Shown here piece after piece: positions 1 through 7,586 of a stretch of DNA of 9,387 nucleotides. The position numbers and the translations under genes are program-made. Positions within the stretch are counted from its first letter, which is position 1. Each line of letters starts with the position of its first letter. The notes below the pieces were generated by a model. It worked only from the letters and a program-made list of their open reading frames with translations, made no database searches and was not told the origin of the DNA. The stretch covers positions 1 to 9,387 of the forward strand of contig CALEYM010000346.1 in assembly GCA_937926185.1 (NCBI GenBank), in the 5' to 3' direction. Source of the DNA: an uncultured Bacteroidota bacterium. Its GTDB lineage: Bacteria > Bacteroidota > Bacteroidia > Chitinophagales > Saprospiraceae.

Positions 1-45
1 AACATTTCCAGTTTAATATTTAAAAATTTCTAATTTTAATTTGTG

Positions 46-94
46 AATGTTAAATGTTCAATGACCAATTTTCAATGTTCAATGTTCAATTACT
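46..94. repeat. Heptanucleotide tandem repeat, about 7 units
   Basis: Seven successive 7-nt units run in exact phase. AATGTTC occurs perfectly at 53-59, 74-80 and 81-87. Diverged units are AATGTTA at 46-52, AATGACC at 60-66, AATTTTC at 67-73 and AATTACT at 88-94. A looser AATTT-type periodicity, with units of 6 to 8 nt, extends left to about position 15. The array is intergenic, just past the 3' end of the T9SS gene. Short heptameric arrays of this kind are known as intergenic repeats in cyanobacteria (STRR sequences). No function can be read from the sequence. Confidence 0.8.
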
Positions 95-118
95 GATGCG
101 ACAGTCTCTTTGACTAAT

Positions 119-1966
119 TTACTTCTGCACGACGAACTTCCGGGTCAGCGTGCCTTCGGCGGTGGCGATACGGGCCAGGTACGTGCCGGCAGCCAGTTGC
201 GGGAGTTGGTAGGTCAGCACGTCGGTCGTCAGGCCCGGGCGGTCTTCAAATTGAATAACGCGGCCGTCGATGCCGGCGATGGTGATCGTAGCATCGGTGG
301 GTTTATCAAAGTTGACGCCGAGGTTCAGCGTGCTTTGAACCGGGTTGGGAAAAACGATCATGCTGGTTTCCGGCAGCGGTTTGTTGTCCGTCGTGGTCAC
401 CAGGCTGATGTTCATTCGGGCGACGGCATTGTATTCGACCCCAAAACCGAAGCTGTACCACCGGTCGGTGACCACGAAGGTGGAGGGGAAAAACATCTCG
501 ACGTCCAGGTTGAAGACGTGATAGGTAGTATTGCTGCCGCCGGTGTAGTTGACCATCACCAGATAACGCGCGCCTTTGTCGAGCGCTACGCCGGGGGTTT
601 GTTTGGTGAAATCGAGCAATTCCACGGTCTGCAAGTCATAGTTTTGAACGGTATCCGGCGCCTGGTAGGCGTTGAAACCAACCAGATCGACGCTCGGCAT
701 GATCAGCTCCGTCGTCAGAAATTCAAAGTTACTCAGGTCAGGCAGAATATCGTCTTTTATTCGCAGCAGGTAAATGGTAGCCTCCACCGCGGTTGGGTCA
801 TCTTCGGAGAAAAAGGCAAAATCCATGGATGTGGCCTGGTATTGTTCCTGGGAAGCTGCGCTGGTGTAATACAAGGCGCCAACAGCCCAGTCAGCGGGAT
901 CGCCGCCGGGGCGGGTAGCGATAAGACTGCCGCCGGCTTCTTTCGAGTAAAGGCTGTTGGATACAAAGAAAGGATCGCCCACTACGTTGTCGAACGGGCG
1001 CCCGTCGGCGGAGTCGGCTCTTACGGAATACTCAATTCTGTAAGCGCCCACCGGCAGTTCAGGCGCGTATCTGCTGGTAATGGGAAATTCCACCAGACTG
1101 TCGGCCACACCCGGATCGATGGAAGCCAGCGAAACGCTGTCGGCAAAAATTTCTTCCCCGGTATCGGTTTTGATGGCCACTCTTACCACCACATTATTTT
1201 GCGGTTGCAGACCGGGGTTCGATACTTCCACAAAAAAGGAACCGAACGTATCGGTTGAAATTTGAGAAACCGGCTGCACCATGCTGGATGCGGGGTAAAA
1301 GAAATCGCCCAGCACGAGATTAAAAGCGGGAGTGGGGTTGTAGTCATACAATTCGATGTCATCCAGGTTCCAGTAATATTCGTAGTTGCCGGTCCATTGC
1401 CATTGCAGGTACACCGTGGCTTGATTGGCGGCTTTGCCGCTGATGTCGATTACCGGTATTAGCGGATTTTTGGAAAAACCCTGTGTACCGGAAAGATCGG
1501 GGAAGAAGTCATATTCCTGCCAGGTAGCATTATCCGTACTCACCCGCAACAAGGCGCCGGTAGCTCCGCTTGGCGGGAATATACCAACGTGAGTAGCGAA
1601 GGTGATAAATACCGAGGATTTGCCGGAGCAGTCGATGACGGTAGAGGTAAGCCGGGAAATGTGGTTGCTTGGCAGTTGACCGCCTTCGTCGGAGTCCAGC
1701 GTGACAAAGCCATTGGTAGCGGTTGAAGACGCAAACGGGTCCTGGCCGTATAAAGGCGGGCAACCGGCTACGCTGTTGCCGGCGGCAGGTTGGTTGCACC
1801 AGGTCCAGAGTATTTTTTTAGCATTCGTACTTGCGTCGACATTCGTCCAACCGGCCGGAATACCGCCGTCGAAATCTTCGGACCAAAAGGCCGGGGCTTG
1901 TGCATTTACCAGACCGCCGGTCAGCAAGGCGAATACCGGTAGCATTCTGGTGAAAAATTGCTTCAT
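119..1966 (-). CDS. Secreted multidomain protein with T9SS type A sorting domain
   Basis: A 615-residue exported protein of unknown specific role. Residues 1-23 form a signal peptide (positive N-terminus, hydrophobic core, probable cleavage after NAQ). Residues about 27-208 resemble a choice-of-anchor J/MAM-like jelly-roll module: it opens with WSEDFDGGIPAGW and closes with WNLDDIELYD, and contains Cys57, Cys69 and Cys113. Residues about 215-335 look like an Ig-like/CARDB beta-sandwich. Residues about 340-525 form another beta-rich region I do not recognise. Residues about 535-615 are a type A T9SS sorting domain: PNP at 540-542, an IDGRVI strand, LAAGTYLARI at 591-600 and a terminal KFVVQK. 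In this family the tail directs transport across the outer membrane and is then removed or anchored at the cell surface. No protease, glycosidase or other catalytic motif is evident, so adhesion or carbohydrate binding is only a guess. The ATG at 1964-1966 begins the signal peptide and follows an A-rich leader. A perfect -7 element lies upstream. Confidence 0.9.
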   Translation of the reverse strand: MKQFFTRMLPVFALLTGGLVNAQAPAFWSEDFDGGIPAGWTNVDASTNAKKILWTWCNQPAAGNSVAGCPPLYGQDPFASSTATNGFVTLDSDEGGQLPSNHISRLTSTVIDCSGKSSVFITFATHVGIFPPSGATGALLRVSTDNATWQEYDFFPDLSGTQGFSKNPLIPVIDISGKAANQATVYLQWQWTGNYEYYWNLDDIELYDYNPTPAFNLVLGDFFYPASSMVQPVSQISTDTFGSFFVEVSNPGLQPQNNVVVRVAIKTDTGEEIFADSVSLASIDPGVADSLVEFPITSRYAPELPVGAYRIEYSVRADSADGRPFDNVVGDPFFVSNSLYSKEAGGSLIATRPGGDPADWAVGALYYTSAASQEQYQATSMDFAFFSEDDPTAVEATIYLLRIKDDILPDLSNFEFLTTELIMPSVDLVGFNAYQAPDTVQNYDLQTVELLDFTKQTPGVALDKGARYLVMVNYTGGSNTTYHVFNLDVEMFFPSTFVVTDRWYSFGFGVEYNAVARMNISLVTTTDNKPLPETSMIVFPNPVQSTLNLGVNFDKPTDATITIAGIDGRVIQFEDRPGLTTDVLTYQLPQLAAGTYLARIATAEGTLTRKFVVQK

Positions 1967-2010
1967 GTGTTGTTTTAGTTAGTTGATGAAACAGATAAAA
2001 GATAGTGTGG

Positions 2011-2018
2011 CAAAGATA
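2011..2018 (-). promoter_or_regulatory. Candidate -7 element for the T9SS gene
   Basis: The minus strand reads TATCTTTG, an exact match to the Bacteroidota -7 consensus TAnnTTTG, 44 nt upstream of the ATG. No TTTG-like -33 element sits at the expected spacing. That position instead holds the 8-bp palindrome CTGCGCAG (2037-2044). The element suggests the gene can be transcribed independently of glnS. Confidence 0.5.
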
Positions 2019-2123
2019 CTTTCGCACAGAACAGAGCTGCGCAGAATTGATGCAAATAGTGGATGTTTGGCCGCAATTGGCGAATTATACGATTCAAACC
2101 GACAAAAAAGGGCTATATTTCGT

Positions 2124-3809
2124 TCAGATTTGTTTTTTTACTTCTTTTGCCCAGGCGTCTTTCAGCGTGACGGAGCGGTTGAATACCGGTTTTCCGGCAA
2201 CGGAATCGGGATCGGCACAGAAATAACCCAACCGGGTAAATTGAAACCGGTCGCCGGGCTGCGCTTCGGCCAGGGCCGGTTCAACCATGGCTTCCGGAAT
2301 GAGCTCCAGTGAATGTGGGTTGAGCGATTTTTTAAAGTCCTCCTCCGCGGCAGGGTCTTCCAGTTGGAAAAGGCGATCGTACAGGCGCACCTCCGCCGGT
2401 TTGGCATACGCGGCGGAAAGCCAGTGAATGACGCCTTGCACCTTCAGTCCGCTGGTGTCCTGGCCCGAGCGGCTCTCCGGTATATATGTACAGTGCAGTT
2501 CAATCACCCGGCCATGGTTGTCTTTGACCGTGCTGGTACACTTGATAATATAGGCAGATTTGAGCCGCACCATGCCGCCCGGCGACAGGCGGAAATACTT
2601 GGGGGGCGGGTTTTCCATAAAATCGTCCTGCTCGATGTACAGTTCCCTGGAGAACGGCAGTTTGCGTTTGCCGGCTTCCGGGTCTTCGGGGTTATTTTCC
2701 GTTTCAAGCCACTCCACCGCATTGCCCTCCGGGTAATTGGTAATCACCACTTTTAGCGGGCGAAGCACGGCAAAACGCCGCGGCGCGCGTTTGTTCAGGT
2801 CTTCCCGCAGGCAAAATTCCAGCAGGCCCACGTCGATGATGTTCTCCCGTTTGGCCACACCTACCCGTTTGGCAAACTCCCGGATGCTCTCCGGGGTATA
2901 GCCGCGCCGGCGCAGGCCGCTGATGGTGGGCATCCGGGGGTCGTCCCAGCCGCGGACGTGATTTTCCTGCACCAGTTGCAGCAATTTGCGCTTGCTCATC
3001 ACCGTGTAATTCAGGTTCAGGCGGGCAAACTCGTATTGTTTGGAGGGGAAAATACCCAGTTGTTCGATAAACCAGTCGTACAGGGCACGGTGCGGGATAA
3101 ACTCGAGGGTGCAAACAGAATGGGTGATCCGCTCGATGCTGTCGCACTGGCCATGCGCCCAGTCGTACATGGGATAAATGCACCAATCGTCGCCCGTTCT
3201 GTGATGGTGCGCATGTTTGATCCGGTACAGGTACGGATCGCGCAAGTGCATATTGGGCGACGCCAGGTCAATTTTGGCGCGCAACACGCAATGGCCGTCG
3301 GGGAAATCTCCGCTTTTCATGCGTTCGAACAGGGCCAGGTTTTCTTCCGGCGATGTGTCGCGGTATTTGGTGGGTGTGCCGGGTACGGTAGGGCTGCCTT
3401 TCGCGGCTGCAATTTCTTCGGGTGTGGAAAAATCCACATAAGCCTTGCCGTCGCGGATCAATTGCACCGCCCACTCATACAACTGCTGGAAATAATCGGA
3501 AGCGTACAGTACCTGATCCGGTTCGAAGCCCAGCCAGCGCACGTCGGACAGGATACTGTCCACGTATTCCTGTTCCTCCTTGGTGGGGTTGGTATCGTCG
3601 TAGCGCAGGTTGCATTTGCCGTTGTATTTTTGGGCAAGTCCGAAGTTCAGACAAATACTTTTTGCGTGTCCGATATGCAGGTAGCCGTTCGGCTCGGGCG
3701 GAAAACGGGTTTGAACGCCGCTATGCCTGCCGGTACGGAGGTCTTCTTCGATGATTTCTTCGATAAAATTCAGCGGTTCATTGCCCGAAGACGGAGTCTC
3801 TGCGTTCAT
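2124..3809 (-). CDS. glnS: Glutaminyl-tRNA synthetase (class I)
   Basis: This cytosolic enzyme attaches glutamine to tRNA(Gln) using ATP, so the organism need not rely solely on the GatCAB transamidation route. The protein is 561 residues from the chosen ATG, a normal length for bacterial GlnRS. The catalytic Rossmann domain carries PPEPNGYLHIGHAKS (HIGH at 45-48) and the KMSKS-type loop VMSKRK at 270-275. The GlnRS-type block CTLEFIPHRALYDW at 233-246 helps separate it from GluRS. Residues from about 345 onward form the two beta-barrel anticodon-binding domains. The frame stays open upstream to a TTG at 3837-3839. That TTG lies inside the candidate -7 promoter element, so the ATG at 3807-3809 is preferred. 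The gene sits 72 nt downstream of fhs in the same orientation. No intrinsic terminator was found after it: a T-run follows the stop, but no GC-rich stem precedes it. Confidence 0.97.
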   Translation of the reverse strand: MNAETPSSGNEPLNFIEEIIEEDLRTGRHSGVQTRFPPEPNGYLHIGHAKSICLNFGLAQKYNGKCNLRYDDTNPTKEEQEYVDSILSDVRWLGFEPDQVLYASDYFQQLYEWAVQLIRDGKAYVDFSTPEEIAAAKGSPTVPGTPTKYRDTSPEENLALFERMKSGDFPDGHCVLRAKIDLASPNMHLRDPYLYRIKHAHHHRTGDDWCIYPMYDWAHGQCDSIERITHSVCTLEFIPHRALYDWFIEQLGIFPSKQYEFARLNLNYTVMSKRKLLQLVQENHVRGWDDPRMPTISGLRRRGYTPESIREFAKRVGVAKRENIIDVGLLEFCLREDLNKRAPRRFAVLRPLKVVITNYPEGNAVEWLETENNPEDPEAGKRKLPFSRELYIEQDDFMENPPPKYFRLSPGGMVRLKSAYIIKCTSTVKDNHGRVIELHCTYIPESRSGQDTSGLKVQGVIHWLSAAYAKPAEVRLYDRLFQLEDPAAEEDFKKSLNPHSLELIPEAMVEPALAEAQPGDRFQFTRLGYFCADPDSVAGKPVFNRSVTLKDAWAKEVKKQI

Positions 3810-3836
3810 TATGTTTGTCGATAATATTTGAAGGCG

Positions 3837-3844
3837 CAAAGAAA
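3837..3844 (-). promoter_or_regulatory. Weak candidate -7 element for glnS
   Basis: The minus strand reads TTTCTTTG followed by CGCC, 27 nt before the chosen ATG. It keeps the TTTG half of TAnnTTTG but has TT where TA is expected. The downstream CGCC matches the argS and fhs elements. No -33 element is evident. Its main use is in deciding the start, because the alternative TTG codon of glnS falls inside it. Confidence 0.3.
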
Positions 3845-3881
3845 CGAACGTTTATTCAAGTAATTATGGTTCCCCGGTATT

Positions 3882-5555
3882 TTAGAATAATCCGGTTACT
3901 TTTCCGCTGGCGTCGATGTCGATTTTTTCCGCCGAAGGTACTTTGGGCAGGCCGGGCATGGTCATAATATCGCCGCAGATCATCACGATAAATTCTGCGC
4001 CGGCAGCCAGCCGCACTTCACGGATATTGACCACGTGATTGGACGGCGCGCCGCGCAGTTTCGGATCGGTAGAGAAAGAATACTGTGTTTTGGCCACACA
4101 AACGGGATAATGCCCGTAGTCTTCCTGCAGTTTTTTGATACGATTGCGCACATCCGTATCGGCGGTGATGTCGGTGGCGCCGTAAATTTTCGTGGCGATC
4201 GCCTTCATTTTTTCCCACAAAGGCTGATCGTCTTCGTATACGAAATGAAAATCGGCCTTTCCGTTTTCCGTCATTTGCACCACGGCGCGGGCGAGGTCTT
4301 CGGCGCCTTTACCGCCTTCGGCCCAGTGTTTGGAGACGACAACCGGCACGTCGTAGGGCGCTAATTTTTGCCGCAACAGGTTGATTTCGGCCTCGGTATC
4401 GTAAGTGAAGTGGTTGACCGCCACCACGCAGGGCAGGCCGAAGTGTTTGCGGATGTTTTTAACGTGGCGTTCGATATTGGGAAAACCTTTTTCCAGGGCT
4501 TCCAGGTTTTCCTGGCTTAACTCTTTTAAATCGGCGCCGCCCTGGTATTTCAATGCCCGGAGCGTGGCCACCAACACCACCGCGTCGGGGCGCAGGCCGG
4601 ATTTCCGGCATTTGATGTCGATAAATTTCTCTGCGCCGAGATCGGCGCCGAAACCGGCCTCGGTAATCACGTAGTCGGCCAGTTTGAGCGCGTTTTTGGT
4701 GGCGGTAACCGAGTTGCATCCGTGTGCAATATTGGCAAAAGGCCCGCCGTGAATGAACGCCGGCGTATGTTCGAGGGTTTGCACCAGGTTGGGTTTGATG
4801 GCGTCCTTGAGCAACACGGTCATGGCGCCGTGGGCATTCAGGTCGCGGGCGCGAACGGGTTGCCGGTCGCGGGTGTATCCGATCACGATGTTGCCGAGGC
4901 GTTCTTTGAGGTCGGAAAGCGAAGTGGCCAGGCAAAAAATAGCCATTACTTCGGAAGCCACCACGATATCGAAGCCGTCTTCGCGGGGGTAGCCGTTGGA
5001 AATGCCGCCCAGGCTCACGACGATGTCGCGCAGGGCGCGGTCGTTCATATCCACCACCCGTTTCCAACTGATGCGGCGCACGTCGATGCCGAGTTCGTTG
5101 CCCTGGTGAATGTGGTTGTCCACCAGGGCGGCCAGCAGGTTGTTGGCCAGGGCAATGGCGCTGAAATCGCCGGTAAAGTGCAGGTTGATGTCTTCCATCG
5201 GGATCACCTGGGCGTAGCCGCCGCCGGCGGCGCCGCCTTTCATGCCGAATACCGGGCCGAGGCTGGGTTCGCGCAGGCAGATCATGGTTTTTTTGCCGAT
5301 GCGGCTCAGCCCGTCGCCGAGGCCCACGGTGGTGGTGGTTTTGCCTTCGCCCGCGGGCGTGGGGCTGGTGGCCGTAACGAGGATCAGTTTGCTGCCGGGC
5401 CGTTCCGGCAGACTGTCGAGGTAGGCGAGATCGACTTTTGCCTTGTAATGGCCGTAGGGTTCGAGTACTTCGTCGGGGATGCCGAGTTTTTCGGCGGCAA
5501 GGGGTACGATACGGCGGGGCGTGGCCTGCTGGGCGATTTCGATGTCCGAGAGCAT
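3882..5555 (-). CDS. fhs: Formate--tetrahydrofolate ligase
   Basis: This cytosolic enzyme makes 10-formyl-tetrahydrofolate from formate, tetrahydrofolate and ATP. It supplies one-carbon units for purines and formyl-methionyl-tRNA, or feeds formate into serine and glycine metabolism. The 557 residues match the usual family length of about 550-560. Diagnostic blocks are all present: the P-loop SPTPAGEGKTTT (64-75), the glycine-rich segment GMKGGAAGGGYAQ (104-116), VIPMEDINLHFTGD (117-130), HGGPFANIAHGCNS (269-282), EAGFGADLGAEKF (299-311), and the C-terminal GDIMTMPGLPKVP (528-540). The start is the ATG at 5553-5555, preceded by an A/T-rich leader and no Shine-Dalgarno sequence. It lies 44 nt downstream of argS and 72 nt upstream of glnS, so co-transcription with both synthetases is plausible. 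A weak promoter-like element also sits in the argS gap. The divergent fdhD two genes away gives a possible formate link. Confidence 0.97.
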   Translation of the reverse strand: MLSDIEIAQQATPRRIVPLAAEKLGIPDEVLEPYGHYKAKVDLAYLDSLPERPGSKLILVTATSPTPAGEGKTTTTVGLGDGLSRIGKKTMICLREPSLGPVFGMKGGAAGGGYAQVIPMEDINLHFTGDFSAIALANNLLAALVDNHIHQGNELGIDVRRISWKRVVDMNDRALRDIVVSLGGISNGYPREDGFDIVVASEVMAIFCLATSLSDLKERLGNIVIGYTRDRQPVRARDLNAHGAMTVLLKDAIKPNLVQTLEHTPAFIHGGPFANIAHGCNSVTATKNALKLADYVITEAGFGADLGAEKFIDIKCRKSGLRPDAVVLVATLRALKYQGGADLKELSQENLEALEKGFPNIERHVKNIRKHFGLPCVVAVNHFTYDTEAEINLLRQKLAPYDVPVVVSKHWAEGGKGAEDLARAVVQMTENGKADFHFVYEDDQPLWEKMKAIATKIYGATDITADTDVRNRIKKLQEDYGHYPVCVAKTQYSFSTDPKLRGAPSNHVVNIREVRLAAGAEFIVMICGDIMTMPGLPKVPSAEKIDIDASGKVTGLF

Positions 5556-5583
5556 AATTTGTTATTATATGATAAAAGGCGGC

Positions 5584-5591
5584 GCAAGATA
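5584..5591 (-). promoter_or_regulatory. Weak candidate -7 element for fhs
   Basis: The minus strand reads TATCTTGC then GCC, one T short of TAnnTTTG. It lies in the 44-nt gap between argS and fhs, 28 nt before the fhs ATG. Any -33 element would fall inside the 3' end of argS, and no TTTG is found there. Read-through from argS is an equally good explanation for fhs expression. Confidence 0.3.
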
Positions 5592-5599
5592 ATGGCATT

Positions 5600-7453
5600 T
5601 TACATCCTTTCCGGCATCTCGATCCCCAATAATTCCATCCCTGATTTCAGCGCTTGCCCCACGGCCCGGCTCAAAACCAGCCGGAATGCCTTCGCTTGGG
5701 CGCTGTCGGCGTTGAAAATAGACAACTCGTGCCAGAACCGGTGATAACTCTTGGCCAGGTTGTAACAATAGTTGGCAATGTGTGAGGGATCGTATTCCCG
5801 GGCCGCGGCGAGCACTGTGTTGGGATATTCATGCAGGGCTTTCAGCAGCTCCTTTTCTTCCGGCCGGTAAGCCGTATAGTTTTTGGCTGGGGCCAGATCG
5901 ACGCCTTCTTTTTCCACCCGTTGCATCAGGCCGTTGATCCGCACGTGGGAATACTGGATATAGGGGCCGGTTTGCCCCTGCAAGTCGACGGATTCCTCGG
6001 GGTTGAAGATCATTTTTTTCCGGGGATTGACCTTGGTCATATAAAATTTCAGGGCGCCCAATCCGATCCTGCGGATGTCTTCGGCGCGGCCGGCGGGGTC
6101 AACGTCGGTCAGTTCGGTGTCCCGTTCGCGGGCGTTTTCCCAAGCCAGGTTGACCACTTCGTCGATCAGGTCGTCGGCGTCCACCACGGTGCCTTCGCGG
6201 GTTTTCATACGTCCGGTGGGTAGTTCCACCAGGCCGTAGGACAGGTGGTGCAAGCCGTCGGCATAAGGTTCGCCCAAGCGCTTCAGCACTTCGAAAAGCA
6301 CGATAAAGTGGTAGTTCTGTTCGTCGGCCACCACGTACACCATTTTTTCGCAGTTGAAATCGTGGTACCGCATCCGGGCGGTGCCGAGGTCCTGGGTAAT
6401 GTACACGGAGGTGCCGTCGGCGCGCAGCACCACTTTCTGGTCGTAGCCGGCGTCGGTCAGGTCTACCCACACCGAGCCGTCTTCCTTGCGGAAAAAGGCG
6501 CCTTTTTGCAGGCCGTCGTCTACGATATCTTTGCCCAGCAGGTAGGTATCGCTTTCGTAATAAAGTTTGTCGAAGGCCACGCCGAGTTTGGCGTATGTTT
6601 CATCGAAACCCGCGTACACCCAGTTATTCATTTGCTGCCAGAGCGCCACGGTATCCGGGTCGCCGGCTTCCCAGCGGAGCAGCATGTCGCGCACTTCCGC
6701 CCCGAGCCGGGAATGATCGTTGAACCACTTGTTTTTATATTCTTTGAAAAAATCCTTCTCCGGTTGGTCCGGTTTGTGTTTTTCGGCATACAATGCCTTT
6801 GCCGCGGGAGTTTGTTGCCAGGATTCGTATTCTTCTTTTGTTTTATTTTCAAACAGGACGTAATAATCGCCCACAAAATGGTCGCCCTTTATACCCGTCG
6901 AACCGGGGGTTTTACCTTCGGCAAATTTCTGCCATGCCAGCATACTTTTACATATCGCCACGCCCCGGTCGTTGACGATCTGTGTTTTCACCACGTCGTA
7001 GCCTGCCGCGTCGAGTATACGGCTGCACGACCAGCCCAGCAGGCAATTGCGCACATGCCCCAGGTGCAGGGGTTTGTTGGTGTTCGGGCTGGAATATTCC
7101 ACCATAACCTTGCGGCCGTTGCGCGGCTGGCGGCCGAAACCGGTATCAGACAGCGCGGTTTGCAGGAAATGTTGCCAGTAGGCCGTGCCGAGTTCCAGGT
7201 TTAAAAATCCTTTTATGGTATTGAAACCCTGTACTTCGGGCACATTTTCCTGTAAAAAACCGCCAATTTCGGCGCCGGCAGCATCGGGGGCTTTTTTGGC
7301 TATTTTTACAAAAGGAAAAATAACGACGGTATAATCGCCGGTAAATTCCGCCGGCGTCGTATTGATCTGAACTTTTCCCGGCTCAAACGTTTCACCATAT
7401 AATTGTTCAACAGCCCGGACGACGGCATTCTGGAGGGTTTCAATGATTGTCAT
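5600..7453 (-). CDS. argS: Arginyl-tRNA synthetase (class I)
   Basis: This cytosolic enzyme charges tRNA(Arg) with arginine, and the family needs bound tRNA to activate the amino acid. The protein has 617 residues. The N-terminal additional domain (about 1-110) recognises the tRNA D-loop. The Rossmann catalytic core follows, with SSPNTNKPLHLGHVRN (121-136) holding the HIGH-type motif as HLGH (130-133). The KMSKS position is replaced by GRMKTREGTVV (414-424), a form usual in ArgRS. The C-terminal DALR anticodon-binding helices (about 495-617) include NYCYNLAKSYHRFW and end in the family-typical PERM. A charged, lysine-rich segment at about 202-248 makes the enzyme a little longer than the commonest ArgRS. 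It does not disturb the flanking motifs, and related Bacteroidota enzymes also have an insertion here. The ATG at 7451-7453 has a perfect -7 element 19 nt upstream. fhs follows after 44 nt, and fdhD is divergent. Confidence 0.97.
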   Translation of the reverse strand: MTIIETLQNAVVRAVEQLYGETFEPGKVQINTTPAEFTGDYTVVIFPFVKIAKKAPDAAGAEIGGFLQENVPEVQGFNTIKGFLNLELGTAYWQHFLQTALSDTGFGRQPRNGRKVMVEYSSPNTNKPLHLGHVRNCLLGWSCSRILDAAGYDVVKTQIVNDRGVAICKSMLAWQKFAEGKTPGSTGIKGDHFVGDYYVLFENKTKEEYESWQQTPAAKALYAEKHKPDQPEKDFFKEYKNKWFNDHSRLGAEVRDMLLRWEAGDPDTVALWQQMNNWVYAGFDETYAKLGVAFDKLYYESDTYLLGKDIVDDGLQKGAFFRKEDGSVWVDLTDAGYDQKVVLRADGTSVYITQDLGTARMRYHDFNCEKMVYVVADEQNYHFIVLFEVLKRLGEPYADGLHHLSYGLVELPTGRMKTREGTVVDADDLIDEVVNLAWENARERDTELTDVDPAGRAEDIRRIGLGALKFYMTKVNPRKKMIFNPEESVDLQGQTGPYIQYSHVRINGLMQRVEKEGVDLAPAKNYTAYRPEEKELLKALHEYPNTVLAAAREYDPSHIANYCYNLAKSYHRFWHELSIFNADSAQAKAFRLVLSRAVGQALKSGMELLGIEMPERM

Positions 7454-7462
7454 GTTCTAAAA

Positions 7463-7493
7463 TTTGAGGGCGCAAAGGTATCGCTTACCTTGC
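7463..7493 (+). promoter_or_regulatory. Candidate fdhD promoter (-33/-7)
   Basis: The plus strand shows TTTG at 7463-7466, a 19-nt spacer, then TACCTTGC at 7486-7493. This fits the Bacteroidota TTTG-N19-21-TAnnTTTG layout with one T missing from the -7 box. Transcription would start near 7499, giving a leader of about 88 nt before the fdhD ATG. The argS -7 element on the other strand lies inside this spacer, so the two promoters should compete for polymerase. A weaker alternative, ATATTGCGCC at 7545-7554, would give a shorter leader. Confidence 0.45.
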
Positions 7494-7503
7494 AAGCGGA
7501 AAA
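7473..7503 (-). promoter_or_regulatory. Candidate argS promoter
   Basis: On the minus strand TACCTTTG (7480 down to 7473) matches TAnnTTTG exactly. It is followed by CGCCC, and TTTT is placed 19 nt upstream (7503-7500) as a poor -33 element. The start codon is only 19 nt beyond the -7 box, so the predicted leader is about a dozen nt. It could drive the whole argS-fhs-glnS series. Confidence 0.55.
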
Positions 7504-7523
7504 CATTTTACGGATTTGACTGC

Positions 7524-7535
7524 TGCAAGCTTGCA
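7524..7535. promoter_or_regulatory. 12-bp perfect palindrome, possible operator
   Basis: TGCAAGCTTGCA is a perfect 12-bp palindrome in the argS-fdhD gap. The half-site TGCAAGC recurs at 7491-7497, 33 bp away and roughly three helical turns, overlapping the end of the candidate fdhD -7 box. This arrangement would suit a dimeric regulator, but a 12-bp palindrome can arise by chance in a window this size. Confidence 0.25.
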
Positions 7536-7586
7536 TTCATGTACATATTGCGCCGCTTTTAAGTTCCGGTAAAATAAACTGGATAG

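Noticed and set aside
110..1258. 382-residue plus-strand frame antisense to the T9SS gene
   Set aside because: The opposite-strand protein has a signal peptide, recognisable domains and a complete T9SS tail. The plus frame has no recognisable motif and ends inside that gene. It is a shadow of GC-rich codon use.
2050..2123. Intrinsic terminator after glnS
   Set aside because: A short T-run follows the stop codon on the minus strand, but no GC-rich stem precedes it. The nearby GCCGCAATTGGC pairs over only three bases.
3810..3839. Upstream TTG start for glnS, adding ten residues
   Set aside because: The TTG overlaps the candidate -7 promoter element and would lie upstream of transcription. The ATG at 3807-3809 gives a normal GlnRS length.
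3843..3854. AAACG-AA-CGTTT inverted repeat between fhs and glnS
   Set aside because: A two-nt loop is too tight for an RNA hairpin, and five-bp arms are readily chance.
4459..5598. 379-residue arginine- and proline-rich frame overlapping fhs on the same strand
   Set aside because: It is out of frame with the unmistakable fhs reading frame, and its low-complexity arginine/proline composition is typical of a shifted GC-rich reading.
4722..5744. 340-residue plus-strand frame antisense to fhs and the end of argS
   Set aside because: It spans the ends of two genuine genes and their gap, is rich in alanine, glycine and valine, and has no family motif.
6245..7204. 319-residue plus-strand frame antisense to argS
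   Set aside because: It lies wholly within argS, whose catalytic motifs are intact. No independent coding or start signals were seen.
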